64,000 bases of DNA from Leucocoprinus leucothites (GCA_013368445.1 JAACJO010000002.1:248001-312000), one strand, 5' to 3'. Shown: positions 1-12,114, counted from the stretch's first letter. Numbers and translations are program-made. Notes: generated from the sequence alone by a model not told the origin.

Positions 1-3
1 TGT

Positions 4-1263
4 TTGGTATCGAAAGGCGGTTACCCTGCCCGCCCCCCTCGGGATGACAATGCGCGCAAAAAGGGCAAGCATGATGTCGACACTCTCAGATCCGGAGTTG
101 AAAGTCTGAATATCGCTCAAACGCAAGAGCAATATATCTCTCCCTCCTTGAGGACTGCACTCGGATTGGACCTCCATGATGATGGTCCCGGTTCAAGCGA
201 TACTTGGGAGGATCGACCGTGGCCAAAGGCGGACGCATTTCCGGGGAAATGCAGCGATAGCACCTCTGCATCTCAGGGATGGGGTCAACCGAACGCCCTT
301 GTTGTTAGCGGAGGGTGTGATAAAGTAATTAAAGTTTGGGACATCAAAACGGGGTATGTGCAACCAGTTTATTATGTGGACCGCTCAACTGACGTCTCCC
401 TCGTTAGGTACTGTATCTACAATTTAACTGGGCATACTTCAACCGTTCGATGTATTCGTGTCTTACACAACAGGCCAATTGCCGTCTCCGGCTCGCGAGA
501 TGCGACTGTCCGCGTTTGGGACATACAGCGTGGTCGCGCCCTGCGCGTCCTCCGGGGTCATAGACATAGTGTCCGTTGCCTGGATGTCTGTGGAAACAGA
601 GTTGTCAGTGGAAGCTATGACACAACTTGTCGAGTGAGTGATACTTTATCGAGCACCGACCCGTAGTAGCTGACCCCGGCATCCATAGGTGTGGGACATT
701 GACACCGGGGCATGTCTCCATGTTCTCAGGGGGCATTACCATGAAATTTATTCTGTGGCTTTCGACGGGGTTCGGATCGCTTCGGGTGGTTTGGACACCA
801 CCGTTCGTGTTTGGGATGCTCAGACAGGGTGAGCATTAACCCTTTTTTAATAGCGCAATTTTTCCATCTGACATGGATCTTCAGGGATTGCGTGGCACTG
901 CTTCAGGGCCATACTGCACTCGTTTGTCAAGTTCAGCTCTCCCCAAACATTCTTGCCACGGGTGGCGCCGATGGTCGCGTTATTACATTCGACCTTTCAA
1001 AGTACACGGTGCTACACCGTATCGCAGCCCACGACTCATCCGTCACCTCCCTTCAGTTTGATCAAAACTTCTTGGTTACGGGTGGAAATGACGGGCGTAC
1101 TAGGCTCTATGACACTGCAACTGGCAGCTACATTCGGGATTTGACCGAACCGAGTGAGACGGTTTGGAAGGTCGCGTATCTGAAGGATACATGTGCGATC
1201 ATGTGTAAGAGGGCTGGCCGGACCATTGTTGAGATCTGGAATATGAGGCCCAAAAATTTGTGA
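4..1263 (+). CDS. Cdc4-like F-box/WD40 substrate adaptor, 3' part
   Basis: The 5' end lies outside the window. Exons are 4-353, 408-633, 689-828 and 885-1263; all three introns are GT-AG with consistent phase. The first intron is 54 nt with no stop, so an unspliced reading would wrongly insert 18 residues between WDIKTG and [11 protein letters not shown]. The protein is a seven-bladed WD40 propeller; blade ends are visible as [64 protein letters not shown] and [12 protein letters not shown], with a last blade near [16 protein letters not shown]. This pattern matches fungal Cdc4/Fbw7-type SCF adaptors, which bind phosphodegrons of cell-cycle regulators in the nucleus. The F-box itself would be upstream, so membership of the Cdc4 group rather than another WD40 F-box group is inferred from the propeller only. 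Confidence 0.85.
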
Positions 1264-1570
1264 TGATTGTTGTAAGATTCTATGCGTGATCTATCGCTTG
1301 CAGGCCTATGTACTAAAGCTAGTGTTCTTGTGACCCATTAATCGCAGCCTGTAGTGTCGAAACAGAGATGTCGTGTCAGCTGTTTGGATGCCGACCTTGA
1401 CTCTGTTGACCTCGATCGTCGAGTTCTGCAAGGTCGACCATATGTTTTCTGATTACGTAATCCCAAAGATTGTTCGACGAAACTGGGACGGGAGATTTCG
1501 TCATTGCCTATAAACGCCATGTTGCTTCATTCTTATCAACTCCACCTCTTTGACCACCATCTTCTAGACA
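1264..1570. other. Intergenic spacer
   Basis: Short spacer between two plus-strand genes, holding the terminator of the WD40 gene and the promoter of the phosphomannose isomerase gene. No other element was recognised. Confidence 0.5.
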
Positions 1571-3031
1571 ATGTCTGTATTTAAGGTCGTTCCTACGACG
1601 CAGCAGTACGATTGGGGCAAGGTTGGGAAGAACTCGAAGGTCGCGCTGTTTGCAGCAGCAGGCTTGCCTGGATTCAAACTTGAAGAAAAGGCACCATATG
1701 CTGAGGTATGTGTTCCTTTCAGGCCTCTTTGAACATCGCGATCCGACGGCTTTGTGATTACAGTTGTGGATGGGGACTCATACATCGTCTCCCTCAGAGC
1801 TCACTGAAGGCAAAGGCCCCCTCGCAGATCATCTGAAAGCTCATCCTGAGCTTATCGGCGACCGTGTCATCGAGAGATTTGACGCATCCAATGGCAATTT
1901 ACCATTCTTGTTCAAAGTTCTCTCTATAGAAAAGGCTTTGAGCATACAATCGCATCCTGACAAGCGAACCGCTGAGGCTCTCCACGCCAAACAGCCCGGC
2001 ATTTATAAAGGTGGGCTCCCAAAAACGCTTTACTATGTTCAATCTAATAAGCTTCCCATGAACATTCATGAACATCAGATCCCAACCATAAACCAGAGAT
2101 GGCGTTGGCGATCACTCCTTTCCGAGCCCTCTGCGGCTTTCGTCCACTCCCCGAAATCGCAAACTTTCTTCGGGTAGTACCGGAGCTTGCATCACTCATA
2201 CCAGCCACCGTTCTCCAAACGTTCCTCTCAGCTGCGTCGTCGAGAAACCCCGACGGCCCGACGGAGAAAGCAGCTCTAAAGAACGTATTTGCTGCTGTCA
2301 TGACCGCCCCAGAGCTGGAGTTCAAACATCAACTAAAGCTTCTGGTCTCAAGGCACAAAGGCGGAGGAGCTAAATCCTCTGAAGGGGAAGTCCAGGAGCT
2401 CGTCGACCTGGTGTTAAAGCTTAATCTACAATTTCCCGGAGATATTGGAGTTTTTTGCCCTTTCTTATTGAACTACGTTGTCTTACAACCCGGTGAGGCT
2501 ATATTCCTCGGTGCAGGGGAACCTCATGCATATCTTTACGGAGGTAATTAGGCTATCTTATCTCATGACGCTCAAGGCTAATTAGCCACATGGCTAGAAT
2601 GCATGGAATGTATGGCGAATTCCGACAACGTCATTCGAGCAGGACTCACCCCGAAACTACGTGATGTCCCCAATCTCGTTGCAACACTAACGTATGAATC
2701 CTCCAAGGCGTCGAAACACATGGTCACACCCCGACCACTTGGCGCGAACTCCAAGTTTAGCACGTTGTATGATCCTCCGATTCCCGAGTTTGCCGTCATC
2801 AAAGCAGACATTCCTGATGGCGAGCTGGAACAGCACCCAAAGTTCGACGGACCAAGCATTACGATTGTGACAGAAGGGAAGGGATCAGTGCACTGGAACG
2901 AGGGTGAAGGGCGCGATCTAGAGCTTGGAGTCGGAGACGTGTTTTACGTTGGCGCCGGTACCGAGATCGATGTTCGTGCCCAAGAGGGTAAACTTGTATT
3001 TTACCGCGCATTTGTGGAAACCCAGCAGTGA
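1571..3031 (+). CDS. Mannose-6-phosphate isomerase (type I)
   Basis: Cytosolic zinc enzyme interconverting fructose-6-phosphate and mannose-6-phosphate, feeding GDP-mannose for glycosylation and cell wall. Exons 1571-1705, 1764-2010, 2079-2543 and 2598-3031 give about 426 residues, normal for fungal type I enzymes. Zinc ligands are visible: Gln and His in IQSHPDK (near residue 107), Glu in HKPEMAL (near 134, split by intron 2) and His in GAGEPHAYL (near 280). The conserved core NVIRAGLTPKLRDV and the C-terminal cupin half (GKGSVHWNEGE, GVGDVFYVGAG) are present. The last acceptor (AG at 2596-2597) was chosen because it gives ECMECMANSDN, the family sequence; an AG 15 nt upstream would add residues. 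The gene looks intact. Confidence 0.94.
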
Positions 3032-3949
3032 ATACGCCGCGCTACCAAGGCGACACATATGGAAGTACGGCGTCAAAATGGACCTAGATTCTGGAGCTCA
3101 TTAATTATTTCAGAAACGTGTCGCTGTTGAATTAAATTGGTTGTAATATTACGCTGCATCTGTACCTGTGAAATCCCGTCTTTCTTCCCCGTTTGTCACA
3201 ACGCCTGGCCCCCTCACCAAAACCCGTGTCTATCGCATGACAGCTGCGGTATTTTACCTCGGGGACCACCTGAGAACAGGGCGTACCGAAATGACGTAAA
3301 TAAACTGAATCCTAGCAGCACGTAGTTTGCGGAGAGGCCTATGCTATGCCTGCCTCAATAATAATGACACTTTGGAACTCTAAAGTAGACCGGACACGCT
3401 CACGACCACTCCCTGTGAGACGCTCATAGTAGGGTGTTATATTGCTTGCGGTAGCATTTGCAGGACATGTGCTTGATACTTTGTTCTCTTTTGAGAGTCC
3501 ACGATACAGTAGATCTACAGCGGCGTAAGCCTTGTCACAAGAATTCATCTTTTAGCGTTGAGTTTGAACTCAGATAATTCGTTAGTCCCGTGATCTATCC
3601 TGGCTAGGCTTAGGCTTTGGGGACCGGGATCTGTATCTTGTCGCGACTCCAATGAAAATTGTAGAGTATCCGGTAAGAAAGCCGACATGACAGCACTCTG
3701 GAAGTCTACAATCTCATGGGTAGTGCGGCCATAACTCCCGCAGCTGTGATATCGCGATTTCCCTAGTGCGATCCTCAGATGCCTACATCAATATTTGACC
3801 AACCAATCTTTCACACACGCGAAAAGGTCTGCTTTTCAAATTTAAGCTACTTCCGTTCATCGTCCCAATCTATTCCTGCTTGACGTAAAGTTGCCTGATA
3901 AATTGGAAACCAACACACTAATCTGCTATATAGAAGAGCTGCCAGCGGT
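3032..3949. other. Intergenic, nothing recognised
   Basis: Holds the 3' UTR of the isomerase gene. Only short random reading frames are seen and no repeat, RNA gene or motif was recognised. Confidence 0.4.
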
Positions 3950-4775
3950 TACGCCCTCGAATGTTGTCAATGCTATCCTCATTGAATTTACTAGCAGAGT
4001 GCGAAGAAGAATGCACTCAAATCCTTGCTAAAAGTACGAATTTCCTCTGCATCAAGAGCCGTCAACTGGCAGTGATTTCACAGGGACCCACAAATTAGAT
4101 ACGTAATTTTCTTCAAAATAGCCGAGGGCTTGACGTAAGCGCGTCGAAATTTTTCGGCCAGGCTCCTGTCGGGCTTCAGGTCGGACGTCCAAGTTGAACT
4201 TGAGCACGTTTCACGTTCACTGAACTCAAGAGTAGGTGTGGCCATATTATCAGGGAGAAATACGCCCGGAGCATATATCAAATAGCTGTTAAGATCACAG
4301 CCGAAATGAATTTTTCCGGTCATGTCGTATATGAGTCGTGTGCGTGAGATCCAGTCCACAGATTTTGAAGCTTTTACGGGATACCCAGGGATCCCCCCTG
4401 TTGCACCTATCAGTACGACCCTTCAACTGGACTTCAAGGATTTAGCCGACCCGAGATACGTTGCATTTCCAGATGCTCAGATTTGAAATTGTGGGGTGAA
4501 ATATTAGGTTGTCAGAGAACTGTGACACCGCACCTACTTAACACTGCTGGATAGGGGGTCTGTGCCAAAGTTTGTTTCCCTTGATGAGGTGAGCCTCCTA
4601 TAGGTACCTTCGCGACTTGTACGCAAATCGGCCGACTGTTGGTCCTGAATAGCATCAGCTTCCACTTCGCTGGGTTTCCCCAGTCGACCCTCAGGCTTTC
4701 CTTGAAGAGGTCCAGATCACTGTAGTATTGCCATCCCAAAATCATTAACCTCATGGTGTCGACATACATTTGTCC
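3950..4775 (-). other. Coding-like minus-strand region, possible degraded gene
   Basis: Several adjacent minus-strand segments read like protein but in shifting frames. One (about 4769-4590) contains GWQYYSDLDLFKESLRVDWG and ends at a GT donor. A second (about 4400-4078) runs through GATGGIPGYPVKASKSVDW, DMTGKIHFGCDLNSYLIYAP and a long Ser/Thr/Lys-rich tail. A third (about 4066-3995) encodes LTALDAEEIRTFSKDLSAFF. Between the first two, an open stretch (SDNLIFHPTISNLSIWKC) is cut by a stop. I could not join them with convincing splice sites, so this is either a gene with unusual introns or a relic. The family is not recognised. Confidence 0.25.
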
Positions 4776-5026
4776 TCATTGGCTATCATATGTCCAGGCG
4801 ACTATCCAGTTCAGCGGATCGAGGTTGCCATGATAGTCAGAACAGGGCGATCAAACTCGAGAGCTCACGTTTATAAATATTCGTATTTTCCCTGAGGCTT
4901 CCACTGCAGACAAATGCACGCACCTGAGATACTCACTGCGTGGCTTCGATCACTAGCAATTTACGAAATCAACATTTTCAATTTTGGGCGAGTTAAGTGA
5001 CCCCAAGGGCAGTATAAGGCGGCGCG

Positions 5027-5793
5027 TTGGATCGCATGTTTCTCCGCCTGCTCCCGATTTTTTGTGGATACTCCTTCCTGCTAAAATTCTCAATGGTCTT
5101 CCATCGAAGCTGTTTGCACCTTCCAGTCTTTCCATCACAGCTATCCACTTACTCCACCCTTGCGGGCGCCCTGACGTTAGAGGCACCACGGCAGTTCACG
5201 AATCCCAGGCGACGACGCGTTCCACAATACAAGACAAAATCACTTCCAGGCCACGACCCCCTATGTCCTCCTATTCTGTTTGATTATATCTCTGCACAAG
5301 GCCAAGGTGTGCCTATACACGATTTTATCGTTCTAAGTACCAACGCGCTTGCACAAGATATCAGTGGGGCACATGATCAAGTTTTGGCTGGTCTCGGGGT
5401 TCGTGTAATGACACTTCGGATCATGGTGAGTGATGGTTTCTGCTAATTCCGGTCCTTGTCTAAAGTTGTAACAGTGGCAAGGATACGAGCGTCTGAACTG
5501 GTCACGCAGTATTCCTGTTAGTCCGGCCCTCTCTCGGGCTCAACTTGGTGCGACAATTGCAATGCAAGTATGGAATTTCATCGAGGTAGGAATAATGCCT
5601 TTTATTGACAAGTCAAAGAGATTGAGCTTAATACCAGGACGTTCGGAGTACCTGCTTCGAAGCTCGTCCTGAATGGAGCCTTAGCCTCGATGCTAAAATC
5701 ACGTTCGACAACATCATTTTGCTTGGACTATACAGTATCTATGATAACATTTGGCAAGCAGATCTCGCGGTAGACGATGTCTCGTCTCCTTGA
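5027..5793 (+). CDS. Conserved agaricomycete protein of unknown function
   Basis: Exons (5' end uncertain) about 5027-5425, 5475-5585 and 5638-5793, joined by two canonical introns in phase 0. The spliced protein contains GVRVMTLRIM-WQGYERLNWSRSIPV, then AQLGATIAMQVWNFIE, then PEWSLSLDAKITFDNIILLG and IWQADLAVDD, ending a few residues later. I recognise this order of blocks (GYEH-like W, R-A-Q-L-G, F-L-W-Q-A) from many unannotated agaricomycete proteins, but no function is known to me. The N-terminal 80 residues are basic and low in similarity to that pattern, so the true start may be in a different upstream exon. No catalytic motif is visible. Confidence 0.6.
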
Positions 5794-6522
5794 TTTTCTA
5801 CTTATTTCTTGAGCCTCCTCACTAGAGTCACTGATGCTTTCGATGCTTCCTTGCTATCCCCTTGCTTTCATATTCTGCTACTTGTTTTCCTGTTGTCTCT
5901 CTGCTTTGATGTCCCGCTGTCGTATCTATTTTGCACTTACCTGCTTTCCTGTTCGCTCTCACTATCACGCCTACCTTTCATCCTCATAGCTCGATCGTCT
6001 AATGCTTTAATAATAGACACGCTACTTCTTAGACATACTCTATGTATTATGTATTCTAATGTTGATGCATCTATCTTCATATACCTCTTGGCTTATGTGG
6101 CTTAGAGCCCCCACTCCGGTCATTCCGGGGCTCATAATTAGCAATGATGGAAAGTGACAACATATAGAGTTTACATGCTGTTCTTGTTATTAAATGGCGT
6201 CAAAATGCTCATATTCTTCCATTTCCAGGAGTCAAGTCCATATCCACACTGCAAAGACCGATGATATTAAGCAATGAAACCCGAAGCTTGAAGGGGCAAC
6301 TCGAAAGCCTTCTGATCACTCGCCCCAAGCCCACTGATTCAATGATCATCAGCTTCCAACCTTGGTGACTGACAAACATCGCTATTTTCCTACTCACTTC
6401 TACAACCCCATTCAGGATGCCAAAAAATTATCACAGGTCACACATTCTCCAAACTATGACGTTGTAAATAATAGGCCAATCAAAGGAACTTGAGAAAGGT
6501 TTCCAACTCACTAGTACGAATA
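5794..6522. other. Intergenic, pyrimidine-rich segment
   Basis: Convergent spacer between a plus-strand gene and a minus-strand gene. Roughly 5800-6100 is strongly T/C-rich on the plus strand, giving a long Leu/Ser-rich open frame that is a composition artefact. No other feature was recognised. Confidence 0.4.
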
Positions 6523-8244
6523 TCAGCAAAAGTGTTCGGGTAAGTATTTGAGAATCAGAACTGAGAAATCAGAGTAGCGGTCGACTGAGAGCAAGAGCCT
6601 CCCAGAGCGAGGATCAAAATGTACGAAGCGTCCCAAGTCGTCCCGATGGTCAAGGGCAGGAACGAGAAACATTGGAGTAGCCGAAATCCGGTCTTCTTTG
6701 TTTGACTTTGAGAAGTTAAACCGGAGGGTATAGCATTGGATCTCCCTCGAGTATTCGTTAGCAGCTAAATCGAGATGTTCACGACACACCGACAATGCAC
6801 CCAATACACATCGTGTCGATGCAGGCACATGGTGTAGGACCAGGCTCACAACCCGCGTTGCTGGTATTGCGAGCGATGATGCATCAATAAACAATGCTTG
6901 TTGTCCTGCCAAGTTCATAAAAAAGAGGTGAACCCTGATGAAGGGCTGCGTGTTCTCTCTCTGGTCAACAACAGGATCGATAGCTACTACTACCGCAAAA
7001 CATGTGGGGGTTTGGGGAAAGATATTGAAGTGGTCGGGGACATATATTCCGGGAGGAAATTGGCCTTTCAATATAGGTTCAGCCGGGGCTGTTGAGGGCT
7101 GGTTCTTTGTCTCGTCTGATGATGCCACTTGGGGCCGTTGAAAGACGGCAAAAAAAGGTTTAACTACTCCGTATACCACCAACAGCCAGGTGTCGCTTGC
7201 CCAGGATTGTATGACTTGTGCCGCATCTTGTATTTCCGGAGGAAAAACAGCCAGGGGTCCCACGGTCTATTGAGAAACCGCCATTCACATTCAATGTCGA
7301 GTGAGCGAGCAGATTCTTGAGTTTATCACGTCTAAAAAGGATTTTTGACGTACCGAGAAAACCTCCGTCTTTCGTTTGTCTAGGTCGAGGAGCTCAAACT
7401 CGAGCGGGCGACCGAGATCCCGATGGTCCTGTTGGTGACTGAAGCACACAGTTCTACCGGTCACGGTCAATGAAGCCAGCCTCGCAGTGCTCTTGCGCAG
7501 CAACGAATAGTCAAAGGCCACGTGAGGTCCGAAAACACCATCAGCCTCGATGCATATCACTCGACTAAACACAAAATTAGCATATGCATCCTAAAGGCAA
7601 GGAAATTAGGCCGACAAGATGTTAGGCGCTACCAGATGCCTGTCAAAATACGACTGTGGAGAAGAAGTCGCAAAAATGAGTAAGAAAGTTGAGCTGTCAG
7701 GTTCGATAAGATGAGTATGCCACGTGGCTGGCACTTCGTAATTGAATTCGACTGGACCATCCAGGTTGTTCACAGAAACCCATTGGAAGTCGACCCAATT
7801 TCTTCCAAGGTCACGAATGATATAGACGACATAGTCTCCCATAATCGCCACGGGGTAACCTTGCCCGCGTCCATGTGTTCGAAGCGATGTGCGCTGAAAA
7901 GGGGGGGCAATCCAAAGACGTTCCTCATCGCCCCACTTGTTCTCCAAAATGTCAGCGCCCACTAAAGCTTTCTCCAGCTCTATACCCGTCAGCTTCTCTG
8001 TATCAACTACTAGGGGCAGTGTGTGGCGAGCTCGACGGGATAACTTGATCCACAAGTGCCGTTCCCGCGAAATACCGCTCAGTGTGTGGCACACCTATCA
8101 ATCGCCACTGATGAAGCGAGTATGAACATATAGGAGAGGAAATGGATTCACTTGTCTAGCAGATAAAACATCCGTCGGCCTAAGAAATCCAAGGATCTCG
8201 AGAAGTACATCATCGGGGAGCCTAAGGAGGTTCAAGCTTCTCAT
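6523..8244 (-). CDS. F-box protein, four exons
   Basis: Exons 8244-8152, 8094-7633, 7590-7354 and 7266-6523 make about 511 residues. All introns are GT-AG with phase 0 joins. The F-box is at the extreme N-terminus (residues about 5-50): LLRLPDDVLLEILGFLRPTD, then LSARQVCHTLSGIS after the first intron, then LWIKLSRR. F-box proteins bind Skp1 and present substrates to SCF ubiquitin ligases. The rest has no leucine-rich or WD repeats that I can see; it is a beta-rich region (for example QGYPVAIMGDYVVYII) found in many basidiomycete F-box proteins, of unknown substrate. The ATG at 8244 gives an F-box starting at residue 6, the usual position in this group. Confidence 0.8.
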
Positions 8245-8681
8245 AGCAGTTAGACACAGATATGCTTGCGAATCAGCACGAAGAGCCAGATGTCATATAA
8301 GGGGAGTAAGGTCGCTCTCGATGAGTCACTTTGTCAAAGTGGCGGGGCGGTTCTAGGGAATCAGAAGTTGATGGTTCGTGGTCTGGGGTTAAAGGGCCCA
8401 CCGCCCAAAAATCCATACTTATCCCCTTTTGTGATCAACTCTTTCCGAAATTGGCTCATGACACAGGGAATAACAGGATGAATTGGGTCAAGTTAAGTAC
8501 ATGTCAGAGTAGACCAAACGTATGTTCTGTATCGATAGCACGGAAATACATGAGGGTATGTAACCATTATCTAGACAAAAGGCCCAGAGCAATATTAACA
8601 TGAGTAACACAACAGGAACAAAAAACAGAAATACACTAACGATACTTTAAGAGCCGCAGCTAACGATACGAAATACAGAAT
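8245..8681. other. Intergenic spacer
   Basis: Upstream region of the F-box gene and 3' region of the membrane-protein gene, both minus strand. Nothing else recognised. Confidence 0.4.
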
Positions 8682-10034
8682 TCAAACTTTATATGTCAGT
8701 CCGTGCGTGTGCACATACACCTGTCCGTCGTAGCGCTCTTGAGGTGCACCCTTGGCACTAGAACGACCCTTCAACGCGTCTACTAGTGAAGCACCGCTAA
8801 ACGCCAACAGCATCCATATAATCACTGACAGTGTAACACACGTCACGATCACCCTGCCCAACTCTAGACCAACTGCGAGTGGTGGATTACATTCTCGGAA
8901 TATGCTGTTGAGGTCGCTGTATTGGATTAGACATATCGCACCCGCAGAAGGATCTTGACTATTTCGTGCAAGGTGGAGGGCTTCCTGCGAGATAAGGGAG
9001 TAGAGGGCGTATGTAAGGAACAGCGGCGCAATGGCGACTCCTAGAAGCATGGCAACCTGTGATAAAGAAATCGGAAGCATTAGTTACGAAAGCCAAATGT
9101 AATGAGCTTTGAGAGCTTGACAAACCTTACGGTCGGGTGCAGACTGATACTTTTGGGCATGCCGATACAGCATCACGGCAGATACGAAAACTTCCACCGC
9201 GGCCAACACCAAAAGAACCTCATTTGCCCTCCTGAGGTGTACCAAAGTCATCATCTGGTAATTACTCAAAGGCAGAATTGTCAACAGCTTGAACTCCATG
9301 TCTCCCTTCATCGATGTTATGAGGTGGATCAGGTGAGCGCGGTATCCTACGTATGCTGTACCCATGGTGAAGAGTGTGCCTACGAGGACCATGTCGAATA
9401 CGCGCTTGATACGGTGGAATTTACCTCTGCATGTGCAGTAGCAGAGATGTCGGACCCGGAAACAGACAAATGAGAAGAGTGACATGGCAAAGAAGGCGTC
9501 TCTGAAATAGGAGAAAACCGCCAAAGAGGTAATTACACTCTCCCGGTCAAATGAATGTGGTGTGTGTCCAGAGTTTCCTTGATCAAATATGACTCCCCAA
9601 TACGATGCTCGGAGGATGTAGGTCACGAGCAAACAGAGTGTCCCCATTGTTAGAGCGATCGGGAAAATAGGCCCTAGGGCGTAGAGCGGTATTGGATTGG
9701 TGTAGAGCGGACTTGGAAGTGCGATAGGTATAGGAGCGCTCCTGCTTTTACAGAAAGGTAAGCTCGAGTTTGCCGCATGTTTCGGAACGTTGAATGCGGC
9801 TGAGAGGAGTTGGAGGGCGGTTATAATGCTGAAAATTATGCTGAGGGAAAAGATGAATGCATTAATTGGCTCCATGTGGAATGAAGATCCGCTATGACCA
9901 CCACTGGGCGACGACGATGACGGGGCATCAGTTGAAAGGTCGCCTTGGGCTGAGACGAAACCGATGAAGGAAGAAGTGAGGAGAGAAAGAGTGGAAAGGG
10001 ACTTCAGACCCGACGTGCGCCGGCTGAAGGGCAT
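8682..10034 (-). CDS. Multi-spanning membrane protein with signal peptide
   Basis: Exons 10034-9126 and 9056-8682 (intron with canonical GT-AG, phase 0) give about 427 residues. An N-terminal signal sequence (LSLLTSSFIGFVSAQG) is followed by a short Ser/Gly-rich lumenal stretch, then about seven hydrophobic segments, for example NAFIFSLSIIFSIITALQLL, FPIALTMGTLCLLVTYIL, VFDMVLVGTLFTMGTAYVGY, VLLVLAAVEVFVSAVMLY, LLGVAIAPLFLTYALYSLI and VTLSVIIWMLLAFSG. The layout resembles the large set of agaricomycete 7-TM proteins of unknown role. There is no receptor or transporter signature that I can name. The gene appears intact. Confidence 0.75.
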
Positions 10035-10938
10035 CTGTTATACAGCACGAAGTGGAAGTAGAGGACAGAATGGGGAAGAAACGAATGCAAGCTGGATCAG
10101 ATAGAATGGGAGGGGCTTAAGAAGGATGATGATGCGCTTCCCAGCGATTTTGAGTATAAGTAAGCCGGTTGCCAATAGCAAGGCATTGGTTCAGACGCCT
10201 CTGCGGGCCTGACATGCTGTAGGCGTTTTTCTCGCGCATGTTCAGGTGACGGATAAATCTGTGGGCGGATCGACAAGCTGAGTTGTAAATCATGACAGAA
10301 AGTATGATGTGTTGACGTTAGCCATCAAGGGTCGAAATGCGACTCAGTGAAAGCAAATTTTTCGGTTATCTCTGTGCCTTTGCCACGCCGCAAGAATTAG
10401 TGCCAACTTGTTAATAAAGAGGGAGTAGAGATGCCTGGAATATGTCCCGCTTGTGTCTGTCAATGTTCACTGGTATGGCCCAAACCTCGGCATGATGACG
10501 AGAACTAGTCAAAAGACCCCGCAACCAACAGGAAGATTTTGTCGGAATCGGCAGGAACCTGAGCGGCGTTTTATCAGGGTAGAACCGAAGATCTAAGCTG
10601 GAAGCCCAGTGTTATCATACATGATTGAGTGAGTGACAGTATCAGAGAACGAGGCCATCAGGCAACCGAGGAAGTTTGGTGTAATTAGCAATACAACGAT
10701 GCTGGCAGAGGCAAGGGAGTCGACTATGAGCATGCTGTGAGTATGAGCTTTGGATTGGAGACGGATTCAGTTGGATGTGGGAGACTCGGTGCAGATATCC
10801 ATGCCGCAAAACATATGGAGTTTAGACTCTCGGCGTGGCGTTGGAAAACATACGTGCTAGTTCGGTTCTGGCAGAGGTAAATACTAGGCACCTGACTGCT
10901 CAGCGCTCAGGTTTCTCACACAATTGATGAACGGTGTC
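10035..10938. other. Intergenic, promoter region of the membrane-protein gene
   Basis: Non-coding stretch upstream of the minus-strand membrane-protein gene and upstream of a tRNA. No conserved element was recognised. Confidence 0.4.
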
Positions 10939-11012
10939 GGCCGACTAGCTCAGTTGGTTAGAGCGTCGTGCTAATAACGCGAAGGTCTTGGGTTCGATCC
11001 CCACGTTGGCCA
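10939..11012 (+). tRNA. tRNA-Ile (anticodon AAU)
   Basis: Cloverleaf folds without an intron: acceptor stem GGCCGAC/GTTGGCC, D arm GCTC-AGTTGGTTA-GAGC, anticodon stem TCGTG/CGCGA with loop CTAATAA (anticodon AAT), T loop TTCGATC, discriminator A. The internal A box (TAGCTCAGTTGG) and B box (GGTTCGATCC) for RNA polymerase III are present, and a T5 terminator lies at 11018-11022. A sequence-identical copy on the opposite strand lies at 36090-36163. Confidence 0.96.
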
Positions 11013-11186
11013 TATCATTTTTGCCCTCCGCCATTGTGCTGCCATCAATATGGGCCGGAATCGATTTCCCGGTGACCGGCTGAACTCGATCACCCAACCA
11101 CAGGCTGAACTTAATCTCAAAGACACCAGACCCAGTCACTCACTGATTACCTCGATGCACTTAACTAACTGCATTGAGCTAGTACT

Positions 11187-12060
11187 ATGATATTTTGCTC
11201 CTCCCTGTCATCTGCCAGCTGTTTGCGCAGAAACTACTGCTTTTTCCCTCGTACATATCAACTTTCTACCTCGAGGCGAAATGCAACAACACTCTCGGGG
11301 ACAGGCTACCTAAACCCGTCAGCAGCATCCAAGGACACGAAGCATCAGCCGTATCCTTTCCCTAAAACTCCTAGACCAACACCATACGAGATTTTTCATC
11401 TACCAACAAGCGCATCTCCAGCTGATATCAAGTCTCGGTGTCAGTTCTCTTACCTCCACTGCAACTGTTCCTCCGAAACAGAGAGCTAATAATCCTCATA
11501 CAGATTACGACCTTGTACGGTACCACCATCCCGATTCACCACATGCACGCGTCCAGACACCATGTCCTAACAAGCGAAACACCCGTTTCCAATGCATTCT
11601 TTCGGCTTACAATACCCTCCAAAACCCATCCTCCGCTCGAGCAAGTTCCACAGCTTGGGGACACTATGGTACAGGCCCAGGCTTTGATCCTTACATGGCC
11701 GAAATCAACCGGCGACGTCGTACGTCACAGAATGCGGATTATCTCAGACAACGGAGACAGGCTATGGACGAAAAAGAGCGACATCGTGAACAGGAAGAGT
11801 GGGCCAAGTCTGCGGGAGGGCCCAAAGAACGAATTATGATTGGATTAGGTGTCTTTGCGTTGCTGGGTGGATTGTATCCCAGCTTCTTCCTTTACCCATT
11901 TCAGTTGGACCGAATGCATCAAGATGCGGTGGCTAATCTAACGAAGGCAAGAAACGATGCGCAGGAGATTGGACATCTGAGACGGGAGGAGGTGAAGAAG
12001 CGAGTGAGGGAGATGAAAGCTACCTCGAAGGACACGGAGGAGTTACAAGTCGAAGCCTAA
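11187..12060 (+). CDS. Membrane-anchored J-domain (DnaJ-like) protein
   Basis: Exons 11187-11439 and 11504-12060 give about 269 residues. The splice site uses a less common donor (GTCAGT), chosen because it alone restores the J-domain helix II and HPD motif: SRYYDLVRYHHPDS. The J domain spans about residues 65-125 (TPYEIFHLPTSASPADIKSR onward), so it would stimulate an Hsp70 ATPase. The N-terminus is rich in Ser, Arg and Cys without acids, consistent with a mitochondrial presequence (inferred). A hydrophobic segment IMIGLGVFALLGGLYPSFFL near residue 195 precedes a charged, coiled-coil-like tail (GHLRREEVKKRVREMK). It is probably a mitochondrial or ER membrane J protein; partner and site are not established. 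Confidence 0.85.
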
Positions 12061-12114
12061 GTTATTTCAAATTTCATACTATTATACAAGAGTTTATGAT
12101 ATTAAACCCATATT

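Noticed and set aside
5809..6105. 98-residue Leu/Ser-rich frame resembling a membrane protein
   Set aside because: Comes from a pyrimidine-rich tract with no splice or start context; composition artefact.
10945..11139. Minus-strand open frame overlapping the tRNA-Ile
   Set aside because: It runs through a perfectly folded tRNA gene and has no protein motif.
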